This document shows, piece by piece, positions 44,616 to 51,645 of a stretch of 64,000 bases of DNA. Below the pieces are notes generated by a model. That model was given only the letters and a program-made list of their open reading frames with translations, had not been told where the DNA came from and searched no databases. The stretch spans positions 186,001 to 250,000 of the forward strand of contig NZ_CP092519.1 in assembly GCF_022430525.1 (NCBI RefSeq). Direction: 5' to 3'. Position numbers and translations under genes: made by a program. This DNA comes from Cetobacterium somerae. GTDB lineage: Bacteria; Fusobacteriota; Fusobacteriia; Fusobacteriales; Fusobacteriaceae. The number at the start of each line of letters is the position of its first letter. Positions within the stretch are counted from its first letter, which is position 1.

Positions 44616-45872
44616 TTAGAAATAACCTACAATATATCCTAAAATAATTCCTACAACTCCAAAGTCTGCATCAGAGAAAGTCGTATTAGCAAATCCTAAA
44701 CTTCCTAAAATTGGAAGTAGTGCTACAGGTAGGAATGTTATTAAAAGACCATGAATAAAAGCTCCAATAGTTGCTCCTTTTCTACCACCAGTTGCGTTTC
44801 CGAAAACTCCAGCAGTAGCTCCACAGAAGAAGTGAGGTACAACACCAGGTAAAATTAGAATCATTTTAAGTTGTCCTAGAATTAAAAGTCCAACAATACC
44901 TCCAACAAAACTGCTTAAGAATCCGATTAAAACAGCATTTGGTGCATATGGGAAAACAATTGGACAATCTAGAGCTGGTTTAGCATTAGGTACTAACTTT
45001 TGAGAGATACCAGTGAATGCAGGAACAATCTCTGCAAGAAGTAATCTAACACCTTGAAGGATAATGTATACTCCAGCAGCAAAAGTGATAGCTTGAACAA
45101 CGGCAAATACAATGTAGTTTTGTCCACCACTTAAGTTTTGTTCAACATACTCAGGCCCAGCAGCAACAGCAACTATAATGTATAGAATACTCATAGTTAA
45201 AGAGATTGAAATTGAACTGTCTCTTAAGAAACTTAAGTTCTTAGGAAGAGCCATCTCTTCAGTTGATTTAGAGTTTTTTCCAACAAGAGATCCAACCCAA
45301 GCTGATAAAACATATCCAACTGTACCAAAGTGTCCAAAGGCAACATCGTCAGAACCTATGATTTTTCTCATAGTAGGTTGTGCAATAGCTGGGAAGAACG
45401 CCATGATAAATCCAAGAACTAAAGCTCCAACTCCAATTAGAGTAGTTCCAGTTAATCCACCAACTGCAAGAATAACAGCAATCATACAAGCCATATAGAA
45501 AGTATGGTGCCCAGTTAAGAAGATATATTTTAAAGGTGTAAACTTAGCAATTAAGATATTTGCTAACATACCAAAAGCCATAATAAGTGCTGTTGCAGTA
45601 CCATACTCTTTTAAAGCCATCCCTACTATAGCCTCGTTGTTAGGTACAATTCCTTGAACGTTGAAACCAACTTCAAACAGCTCACCAAATGGAACTAAAG
45701 CTCCAACTAAAATACCAGCTCCACCACCAATAATAATAAATCCTAATATAGTTTTAATAGTTCCCTTAATCGTGTCTGAAGCACTTTTTTTCTGTAATAG
45801 TAAACCGATTAATGAGATTAAACCAACTAAGATAGCTGGAACTTTTAAAATGTCTAAAATAACATTTAACAT
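44616..45872 (-). CDS. PTS EIIC component, ascorbate (UlaA/SgaT) family
   Basis: A 418-residue membrane permease. The opening LNVILDILKVPAILVGLISLIGLLLQKK, and later GFIIIGGGAGILVGAL, HHTFYMACMIAV and GFLSSFVGGIVGLLILG, follow the UlaA/SgaT pattern with about 11-12 spans. It would import and phosphorylate a sugar acid or pentitol with the IIA and IIB genes upstream. UlaD/E/F-like ascorbate-6-phosphate enzymes are absent; transketolase and transaldolase sit here in their place, so the substrate may not be ascorbate. Confidence 0.9.
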   Translation of the reverse strand: MLNVILDILKVPAILVGLISLIGLLLQKKSASDTIKGTIKTILGFIIIGGGAGILVGALVPFGELFEVGFNVQGIVPNNEAIVGMALKEYGTATALIMAFGMLANILIAKFTPLKYIFLTGHHTFYMACMIAVILAVGGLTGTTLIGVGALVLGFIMAFFPAIAQPTMRKIIGSDDVAFGHFGTVGYVLSAWVGSLVGKNSKSTEEMALPKNLSFLRDSSISISLTMSILYIIVAVAAGPEYVEQNLSGGQNYIVFAVVQAITFAAGVYIILQGVRLLLAEIVPAFTGISQKLVPNAKPALDCPIVFPYAPNAVLIGFLSSFVGGIVGLLILGQLKMILILPGVVPHFFCGATAGVFGNATGGRKGATIGAFIHGLLITFLPVALLPILGSLGFANTTFSDADFGVVGIILGYIVGYF

Positions 45873-45894
45873 CTCTACCCACTCCCTTTTTCTT

Positions 45895-46170
45895 TTATAA
45901 AACCCCTTTAGCTTTTAAAACTTCCTCAAGTTTTTCTTTAAGTTCTGCAAGGTTGATAATACTATTAAGTGAAACTACATTTTTAAGTGATGTACTATTA
46001 GCTAAATCTGATGACATAATAAAGATATCAGCTGATCCCTCTGTTGCTGAAGCTAAATCTGTATGATCTACTTCTGCATCAACACCAAGTTGAGTTAAAA
46101 CCTTTTTGATATTCATCTCTAACATAAAACTACTTCCTAAACCTGATCCACAAACTGCTAATATTTTCAT
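45895..46170 (-). CDS. PTS EIIB component, ascorbate/lactose-type fold
   Basis: A 91-residue cytoplasmic phosphocarrier. It opens MKILAVCGSGLGSSFMLEMN, with the phosphorylated Cys6 in the C-G-x-G-x-G-S-S loop characteristic of SgaB/UlaB, followed by a D-H-T-D strand. The length is typical. It lies 22 bases upstream of the IIC gene and 11 bases downstream of the IIA gene. It takes phosphate from His65 of IIA and passes it to the sugar bound by IIC. Confidence 0.92.
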   Translation of the reverse strand: MKILAVCGSGLGSSFMLEMNIKKVLTQLGVDAEVDHTDLASATEGSADIFIMSSDLANSTSLKNVVSLNSIINLAELKEKLEEVLKAKGVL

Positions 46171-46181
46171 AAAAAAACCTC

Positions 46182-46604
46182 CTATATTATCTCTAAAATC
46201 TCTTGATTTGTTTTTGCCAATTTAATTTTTTCAATTTTTTCATCATCATTCAAAAGCTCAACTAAATTTGTTAAAGCATCTATATGGGACTCATTATCCT
46301 TTGCTGCTAAAGTTATAACAATTTGAATATTGTTATTCCCAAACTTTGCAGGAGTATCTAATTTAAGTAAAGACATTCCCATTTTTAAAACACCATCCTC
46401 TGGGCGAGAGTGGGGCATTGCCACATCTTCAGAAAGGACAATGTAAAATCCAAGTTCATTAACTTTAGATATCATAGTGTCAATATATCTAGGTTCAATA
46501 TATCCTTTTTCTAGAAGAGGGCGAGAAGCAATCTTTATAGCTTCCTCCCAACTGTCAACTTGAGGTAGGATTTGAATGTTACTTTCTAACAGCTCTTTTA
46601 TCAT
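46182..46604 (-). CDS. PTS EIIA component (mannitol/fructose/ascorbate type)
   Basis: A 140-residue EIIA domain. The phosphorylated His65 lies in D-V-A-M-P-H-S-R-P-E-D-G, followed by GMSLLKLDTPAKFG and ITLAAKDNESHIDAL. It is similar to the EIIA domain at the C-terminus of the neighbouring PRD regulator, which suggests shared ancestry. First gene of the PTS operon, with GGAGGATATTGAG before the start. The operon is IIA, IIB, IIC, tktN, tktC, talC. Confidence 0.93.
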   Translation of the reverse strand: MIKELLESNIQILPQVDSWEEAIKIASRPLLEKGYIEPRYIDTMISKVNELGFYIVLSEDVAMPHSRPEDGVLKMGMSLLKLDTPAKFGNNNIQIVITLAAKDNESHIDALTNLVELLNDDEKIEKIKLAKTNQEILEII

Positions 46605-46677
46605 CTCAATATCCTCCAGTTATCTTTATGCTTTAATTATATTTCAAGAGAAAATAAAAATAAACTCTCTATTTTAT

Positions 46678-48675
46678 TCAAAATTTTTTTACAAAATTAT
46701 TTATGTTAAATCTTTTTTCATTGGCAATTTCCACAAGCTGAACAAATGGATCTAGGTGTTCTTTGTTATCTTTTGATGCAAAAGCCACTACAGTTTGCAC
46801 TAATTTGTCATTTGGAAAAAGTACAGGTTCCTTTAAAGTTACTAAAGAGAAGGCTGTTCTAAAAACATCATTTTCATTTCTTGCATGAGGGAAGGCCATA
46901 TTGGGAGCTAATATAATATATCCTCCATATTTCTCAATAATTTCAATCATATTTTCAGTATATTTTTTAGTTACACATCCATTTTTTTCTAAAATTTCAC
47001 CTGCTAGTTGAACAGCTTCCTGCCAAGTATTAGCTAAAACCCCTTCTTTTATATAGGTTCTATCTAGCAAGTCAAAAATTGTAAGTTTTTTTGGAGAAAT
47101 ATCGTCCACCAAAGTTGAATCAAGTAACTCTTTTAGTTGTGATAGAAGATTATCTTTGTCAGTAATTGTGGTATTTTTTTCAATCACTTCTAAAACTTGA
47201 GAAAAAAGTACCTTCTTACTACGTCTAGGAACGTTAAAACTCTCTAAAATCTCCATATCTTCATTAGAAAGTAGAGGATTAACTTTAATTATAGGTTGAG
47301 TTATATCACTATTTTCTAAATCTAAAGTTGTAATTATATAATCTATGGAGTTTTTTTCTAAAGATTTTGTCAAAAGATGACTTGGAATAATATCTACAAT
47401 ATCTAATGAGTAAAACTCTTTTATCTGCTGAGCAAGAAGTTTAGAAGTTCCATAACCTAAACCACATACAAGAAGAACTTTCTTTTTATTTTTACTTTTA
47501 ACTCTATTTCTATCAATAGCAGCTTTAAAATGTATTGTTATAAAAGCTATCTCATCTTTTGTAAATTTTTTCTCTATAAATTTTTCAAGTCCTTCTAAAA
47601 CTTCAGAAGTAATATCAAAAAGTTGTGGATAACTTTCTAATACCTCTTGGTAGATTGAGTTTTCAAGCTCAATGCCATTTTGAATTCTATATATAGTAGG
47701 CTTTATGTGATTTAGTAATCCATCTATTAGAGTTTCATCTTGAGAGATATCTACATCTACTCTTTTATTGAATTCAGTTATTAGTTTTTTCACAAGAATC
47801 TCCATCTCTACCCAGTTCTCGTAATATGAATAATTTAGGTTATATGTATGACTTCCTAAAAAGTAGTCTGTGATTTTAAGATACTCTACTTTAGAAAGTT
47901 CTATATCATAATGAGCTTCTAAAAGTGTGCTACCTTTTTTAACTGCTTCATACTCTTTTGTATTTTCTAAGAAGTTTTCATTTTTAATTTTATCTATATG
48001 ATGCCCAGCTCTAACCATAAGAATAGTTATTTTAAGATAGTTTTTAATAATCTGGTAAGCTTCATCAGAGATTATTCTATCCATAATTTTTTGACAGTAA
48101 TTTAAAAATAGCTTAATTCCCTCTTCATTAACAGACAAATACTCTTTTAAGATATTTTTGAAAAATATATTTTTTCTATTTTTAATAGTTGTTAGAAACT
48201 TTAAAAGACATTGTCTAATATCCTCCTCTTTTCCAACTAGTTCAAGACCTTTTTTATGACAAATTTCTAAAGATAGATGGTATTTATCAAGAGTCTCTTT
48301 AAGCTCTTTTAGATGTAGTTTAATAGTACTTCTACTAATATCTAGTTCTTCAGAAAGTTGCACTTGGTTAATAACTCTTTTAAAAAGAATTAGCATAAGA
48401 ATATATAGTTCTCTCTCTTCAGAGGAGAAAGTAGTTTTATCATAGTTATCTTTTAAAAACTCCTCTAAAGATTTGAAGTTAGATATTTTAACAATACCCT
48501 TTGAAATCTCAATGTTATCAAGAGAGTTTTCACTTAAAAGTTCAGAAATTTTTTCTAGCTCATAACGAACAGTTCTTTCACTTACTCCAAGTTCTTCAGA
48601 AAGCTCTTTTAAACTCTTCTCTTTTTTATGTAATATTAGGTTTTGTAAAATTAAAGTTGAACGACTATTTAACAT
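46678..48675 (-). CDS. PRD-containing transcriptional regulator (MtlR/BglG type)
   Basis: A 665-residue PTS-controlled regulator. Two N-terminal HTH segments (LKELSEELGVSERTVRYELEKI and VQLSEELDISRSTIKLHLKELK) are followed by two PRD domains, an EIIB-like domain (KVLLVCGLGYGTSKLLAQQI with the Cys) and a C-terminal EIIA-like domain (NMAFPHARNEND with the His). This order is that of MtlR/LicR-type activators. It lies directly upstream of, and in line with, the PTS operon. Phosphorylation by HPr or the PTS components should link its activity to substrate flux. Confidence 0.92.
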   Translation of the reverse strand: MLNSRSTLILQNLILHKKEKSLKELSEELGVSERTVRYELEKISELLSENSLDNIEISKGIVKISNFKSLEEFLKDNYDKTTFSSEERELYILMLILFKRVINQVQLSEELDISRSTIKLHLKELKETLDKYHLSLEICHKKGLELVGKEEDIRQCLLKFLTTIKNRKNIFFKNILKEYLSVNEEGIKLFLNYCQKIMDRIISDEAYQIIKNYLKITILMVRAGHHIDKIKNENFLENTKEYEAVKKGSTLLEAHYDIELSKVEYLKITDYFLGSHTYNLNYSYYENWVEMEILVKKLITEFNKRVDVDISQDETLIDGLLNHIKPTIYRIQNGIELENSIYQEVLESYPQLFDITSEVLEGLEKFIEKKFTKDEIAFITIHFKAAIDRNRVKSKNKKKVLLVCGLGYGTSKLLAQQIKEFYSLDIVDIIPSHLLTKSLEKNSIDYIITTLDLENSDITQPIIKVNPLLSNEDMEILESFNVPRRSKKVLFSQVLEVIEKNTTITDKDNLLSQLKELLDSTLVDDISPKKLTIFDLLDRTYIKEGVLANTWQEAVQLAGEILEKNGCVTKKYTENMIEIIEKYGGYIILAPNMAFPHARNENDVFRTAFSLVTLKEPVLFPNDKLVQTVVAFASKDNKEHLDPFVQLVEIANEKRFNINNFVKKF

Positions 48676-48811
48676 TTGTGACTCCTTTTGTTACTTTTTA
48701 AGTTGATTATAACATAAAAAATGAAAATTAAAAGAAAGTGTATTATAAATAGGTATAATAGTGCAATATATGTATGATTAACGTATGTAAACTATATATG
48801 TACAAAAAAAG

Positions 48812-48841
48812 TTGAACCTTGGTTCAAAAGTGTGTTATAAT
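48812..48841 (+). promoter_or_regulatory. Promoter with palindromic operator before the TDT transporter
   Basis: TTGAACCTTGGTTCAA (48812-48827) has two 7-bp arms around TT. Its first six bases also serve as a TTGAAC -35, 18 bases from TATAAT (48836-48841). A repressor bound here would block RNA polymerase directly. Confidence 0.65.
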
Positions 48842-48881
48842 GTGATATAAAAATATATATTAAAACCAGAGGCGAGGAAAA

Positions 48882-49835
48882 ATGAAGAATTTGAAAAACT
48901 ATTTTAAGTATTTGCCAGTGGCTCTTACAGGGTTAGCTCTAGGTGTTTCTGGAGTGAGCGGTGCAGTAGCAGTTATACTTAATCCAAAAGCGTTATATAT
49001 AGGAAACTTTATATCTTTGATGTTACTCCTACCTATAATTATAAAAAATGTATTACATTTTGATGTATTTAAAGAGGAACTGAAGCATCCAACATTAGGA
49101 AGTTTTATACCTACTTTAGATATGGCTTTAATGAATTTCTCAGTTGTACTATATGAGTTTTCACCATCTTTAGGAAAAGGTTTATGGCTACTATGTATAC
49201 TTTTACATCTAATATTTGGAGTCTCATTTATATATCATAGATTTCGTTCTTGGAATATTGAGCACATGGTTCCAAGTTGGTTTGTACCACCAATTGGGAT
49301 AGTTGTAGCATCAGTGGATTCAGCAGTTATGGGGATGCCACAGTTAGCACAAGTGATATTTTACATAGGTTTTGCTTTTTATATAGTGATGTTACCTATG
49401 ATGTTATATAGAGTTATATTTGTTGAAAAGATTGATGATGCGAGACTTCCAACTTTTGCAATTATGGCAGCTCCACCTAATCTTTGTTTAGCAGGATATT
49501 TAGTAGCTTTTAAAACTCCAAATCCAGCAATGGTAGGATTTTTATTTCCACTAGGAATATTTATGACAGCACTGCTTTACATATCAATGGTTAAAATAAT
49601 AAGACTTAAATTTACACCAGTATACGCATCGTTTACATTCCCTTTAGCAATAGGATCTACAGCAATTTTAAAATATTCAAAATATATTGCAACAGTTGAT
49701 GAAAATAGAGGAATTTTCTGGTATAACTTTGGAGTAGCAGCAACAACATTGGCGGTATTCTTTATATCAATTATCTTTGTGAGAATAGTAAGAATAGTTA
49801 TAAACCAAATAAAAGAGATAAGAGGAAGTTTATAA
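48882..49835 (+). CDS. TDT-family (TehA/SLAC1-like) transporter
   Basis: A 317-residue membrane protein with about ten spans. The family is suggested by LKYLPVALTGLALGVSGVSGAV-like opening, WNIEHMVPSWFVPPIGIVVAS, FAIMAAPPNLCLAGY and a repeated ten-helix pattern. Relatives include TehA, anion channels and C4-dicarboxylate transporters; the substrate here is unknown. ATG 48882 follows GAGGCGAGG. It is monocistronic, with a palindromic operator over the -35 and a terminator overlapping the stop. Confidence 0.85.
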   Translation: MKNLKNYFKYLPVALTGLALGVSGVSGAVAVILNPKALYIGNFISLMLLLPIIIKNVLHFDVFKEELKHPTLGSFIPTLDMALMNFSVVLYEFSPSLGKGLWLLCILLHLIFGVSFIYHRFRSWNIEHMVPSWFVPPIGIVVASVDSAVMGMPQLAQVIFYIGFAFYIVMLPMMLYRVIFVEKIDDARLPTFAIMAAPPNLCLAGYLVAFKTPNPAMVGFLFPLGIFMTALLYISMVKIIRLKFTPVYASFTFPLAIGSTAILKYSKYIATVDENRGIFWYNFGVAATTLAVFFISIIFVRIVRIVINQIKEIRGSL

Positions 49836-49851
49836 AACTTCCTCTTTTTTA
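49821..49851 (+). terminator. Terminator overlapping the TDT gene stop
   Basis: The stem AGAGGAAGTT (49821-49830) / AACTTCCTCT (49836-49845) is followed by TTTTTTATTT. The stop codon lies in the loop. Confidence 0.82.
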
Positions 49852-49945
49852 TTTAATAAAATAAAAAAGAGATATAGAAGAGATTTTGAGGATATAAAAT
49901 ATTTATAGATAACAACTAAAAATTTTATAAAAGAAAGAGGAGTTA

Positions 49946-50146
49946 ATGAACAAAAGGTATACTGATAAAGAAAGAAGACAAGAATTAATTAAGTGGTTTA
50001 AAGAGAACTATTTTTTAGAAGAGAGAGTGAGGTATTACATCTTAATTTTTGATAAAATTTCAAAATTAAAAGACATTGTCATTAAAAGAGAAAAATATTT
50101 AGAATTTCAAACGGAGATACTAGATGAGTTTGATAATAGAATTTAA
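49946..50146 (+). CDS. Small hypothetical protein
   Basis: 66 residues, highly charged (27 acidic or basic residues by eye) and predicted helical, with no signal peptide or known motif. ATG 49946 has a good AGAGGAG site 5 bases upstream, which supports translation. It lies between the TDT gene terminator and the rubrerythrin promoter, so it has its own transcript. I do not recognise it. Confidence 0.6.
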   Translation: MNKRYTDKERRQELIKWFKENYFLEERVRYYILIFDKISKLKDIVIKREKYLEFQTEILDEFDNRI

Positions 50147-50157
50147 TATATTTCGTA

Positions 50158-50214
50158 TTGACTTTTTTTTAAGAATTTGATAGAATCAATTAATTATACT
50201 TTAAGGGTATAATT
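50158..50214 (+). promoter_or_regulatory. Rubrerythrin promoter and start-site palindrome
   Basis: TTGACT (50158-50163), a 17-base spacer and TAGAAT (50181-50186) predict a start near 50193. An inverted repeat, AATTATAC (50192-50199) / GTATAATT (50207-50214), begins exactly there. Its position suits either a repressor of the PerR type or a 5'-end RNA hairpin. Confidence 0.65.
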
Positions 50215-50216
50215 TA

Positions 50217-50248
50217 TTTTTACAAATTTTAAACGTAGGATGATAGGA
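50217..50248 (+). repeat. 32-nt leader element, copy 2
   Basis: Matches 24510-24541 at 30 of 32 positions, again placed just after a start-site hairpin and just before the start region of the gene. It lies wholly within the predicted 5' untranslated region of rubrerythrin. Confidence 0.7.
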
Positions 50249-50274
50249 TGATGCGTTTATACAAGGGAGGAATA

Positions 50275-50817
50275 ATGAGCAACATTAAAGGAACAAAAAC
50301 AGAAAAGAACTTATTAGAAGCTTTTGCAGGGGAATCTATGGCGAGAAACAAATATTCTTACTATGCAAGTAAAGCTAAAAAAGAGGGGTATGTTCAAGTA
50401 GCTAAATTATTTGAAGAGACAGCTCATAATGAGCAGGAACATGCTAAAATTTGGTTTAAACTTCTTCATGGAGGAACAGTAGCTTCTACTATTGAGAATT
50501 TAAAAGATGCAGCTGAAGGTGAAAATTATGAGTGGACAGATATGTATGCAATTTTTGCTAAAGAAGCTAGAGAAGAGGGATTAGAAGATATTGCTATTCT
50601 TTTTGAAGAGGTTGGAAAAATAGAAAAACAACATGAAGCTAGATACAAACAGCTTTTAGAAAATATAGAGTCAGGAAATGTATTTAAAAGAGAGTCAGTA
50701 AAAGAGTGGGAATGTATGAACTGTGGGCACATACATATAGGAGAGTCAGCTCCAGAGTTATGTCCAGTTTGTAAGCATCCAAAAGCTTACTTTATGTTAC
50801 AACCTAAAAATTTCTAA
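50275..50817 (+). CDS. Rubrerythrin
   Basis: A 180-residue non-haem di-iron peroxidase protecting anaerobes from hydrogen peroxide. The ferritin-like domain has the Glu/His iron ligands in AFAGESMARNKYSYYA, FEETAHNEQEHAKIW and FEEVGKIEKQHEARY. The C-terminal rubredoxin domain has C-x-x-C twice (CMNCG, CPVCK). I chose ATG 50275 with GGGAGG four bases upstream; the open frame from 50248 starts inside the shared leader element and adds nine non-conserved residues. A bidirectional terminator follows. Confidence 0.96.
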   Translation: MSNIKGTKTEKNLLEAFAGESMARNKYSYYASKAKKEGYVQVAKLFEETAHNEQEHAKIWFKLLHGGTVASTIENLKDAAEGENYEWTDMYAIFAKEAREEGLEDIAILFEEVGKIEKQHEARYKQLLENIESGNVFKRESVKEWECMNCGHIHIGESAPELCPVCKHPKAYFMLQPKNF

Positions 50818-50828
50818 GATTATATAAT

Positions 50829-50862
50829 AAAAAAAATAGCAGTATAAACTGCTATTTTTTAT
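50829..50862. terminator. Bidirectional terminator after rubrerythrin
   Basis: A 12-bp stem AAAAAATAGCAG (50831-50842) / CTGCTATTTTTT (50849-50860) serves rubrerythrin (+) and the 183-residue gene (-). Confidence 0.87.
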
Positions 50863-51413
50863 TATATGGCTTTGTCTAAAGTTTCAATAATATTGATACT
50901 TCCTTCTATTAAATATTCTGTTGTAGGTAAAAAGTGAATATCTCTATCATGACATTTTTCCCATTTAATATCCCCAGTCCAATAATCTTTTAATATATTT
51001 GATATAGACTTAAAATCAGAGTTTCTAATTTCAGATATTATATCAGCGTTATGCTTAGAAAGAGTGTACTCTTTACTTGTATCAATAGATACTTTATAAA
51101 TAGTTCCTTTCCAGCCATACATCTTAGCTGCAGTTAAAAGATCAGTTAATTTTTCAAAGGCAAATTGTGCTCCGCATCTAGATGGAAGTTCAGGAAAGAA
51201 TTTTAAACGATATTTTTCTAATTCTTGCTCAGCTTCAATATTAACTAAATCCTCCCTTAAAAAAGTTGGGAATTTATTTAGATTGAAATTTAATATATAG
51301 TTAATTTTCTCCTCTTTATTTAGAAGATTATAGTGAAAGTCATCAATAAAGTTAATTAAATAAAGTTGATTATTTATAACCTCGCCAGTATTAGCAATAG
51401 TTATTAAAGACAT
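50862..51413 (-). CDS. Unrecognised protein, 183 residues
   Basis: A soluble protein without signal peptide or membrane span. A central stretch, F-P-E-L-P-S-R-C-G-A-Q-F-A-F-E-K-L (about residues 74-90), followed by Y-G-W-K-G-T-I-Y-K-V, recalls uncharacterised DUF2441-type proteins, in which an LPSR segment precedes short strands; this is a weak resemblance. A late C-H-D-R-D-I-H motif could bind metal. The start has GGAGG upstream. Expression looks tightly controlled: a palindrome over the -10 and an intrinsic terminator in the leader. Confidence 0.6.
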   Translation of the reverse strand: MSLITIANTGEVINNQLYLINFIDDFHYNLLNKEEKINYILNFNLNKFPTFLREDLVNIEAEQELEKYRLKFFPELPSRCGAQFAFEKLTDLLTAAKMYGWKGTIYKVSIDTSKEYTLSKHNADIISEIRNSDFKSISNILKDYWTGDIKWEKCHDRDIHFLPTTEYLIEGSINIIETLDKAI

Positions 51414-51436
51414 ATTTGTACCTCCGATTGTTTCTT

Positions 51437-51541
51437 ACAAAAAAAAGCCCTTAAATAAGAGCTTTTTCTTGATTTGATTTTTGGAAAAAGTTTAAAAATT
51501 TCTTACACTTGAATTATAATTCAAATTCCACAAAAAGTCAA
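51437..51541 (-). promoter_or_regulatory. Minus-strand promoter, palindrome and leader terminator
   Basis: On the minus strand, TTGACT (51541-51536) and TATAAT (51518-51513) are 17 bases apart. The perfect 16-bp palindrome TTGAATTATAATTCAA (51509-51524) covers the -10. Within the leader an 11-bp hairpin (51467-51457 with 51452-51442, one U-G pair), followed by T residues, forms an intrinsic terminator just before the ribosome site. Confidence 0.65.
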
Positions 51542-51582
51542 AGCTTTTTTGAATCATGAGTCAAAAAATAAAGTGAAGTTGG

Positions 51583-51622
51583 AATAAAGGGATTGATATA
51601 GTTATTTTGTATAATGCATATA
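51583..51622 (+). promoter_or_regulatory. Promoter motif shared by two autotransporter genes, copy 2
   Basis: Gapless match (33 of 40) to 40946-40985. It includes AATAAAGGGAT at the -35 position and TATAAT (51610-51615). It lies 23 bases before the ATG of the proline-rich autotransporter. Confidence 0.6.
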
Positions 51623-51645
51623 AATTTGTAAAAGGAGTGATAAAT

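Noticed and set aside
50146-50160. AATACGAAA on the minus strand as a fourth response-regulator box
   Set aside because: Only one half-site matches and the 11-base partner is missing; it also overlaps the rubrerythrin -35.
51607-51645. Longer start for the proline-rich autotransporter
   Set aside because: It would put 13 residues before an obvious signal peptide and overlaps the promoter motif; ATG 51646 has the better ribosome site.
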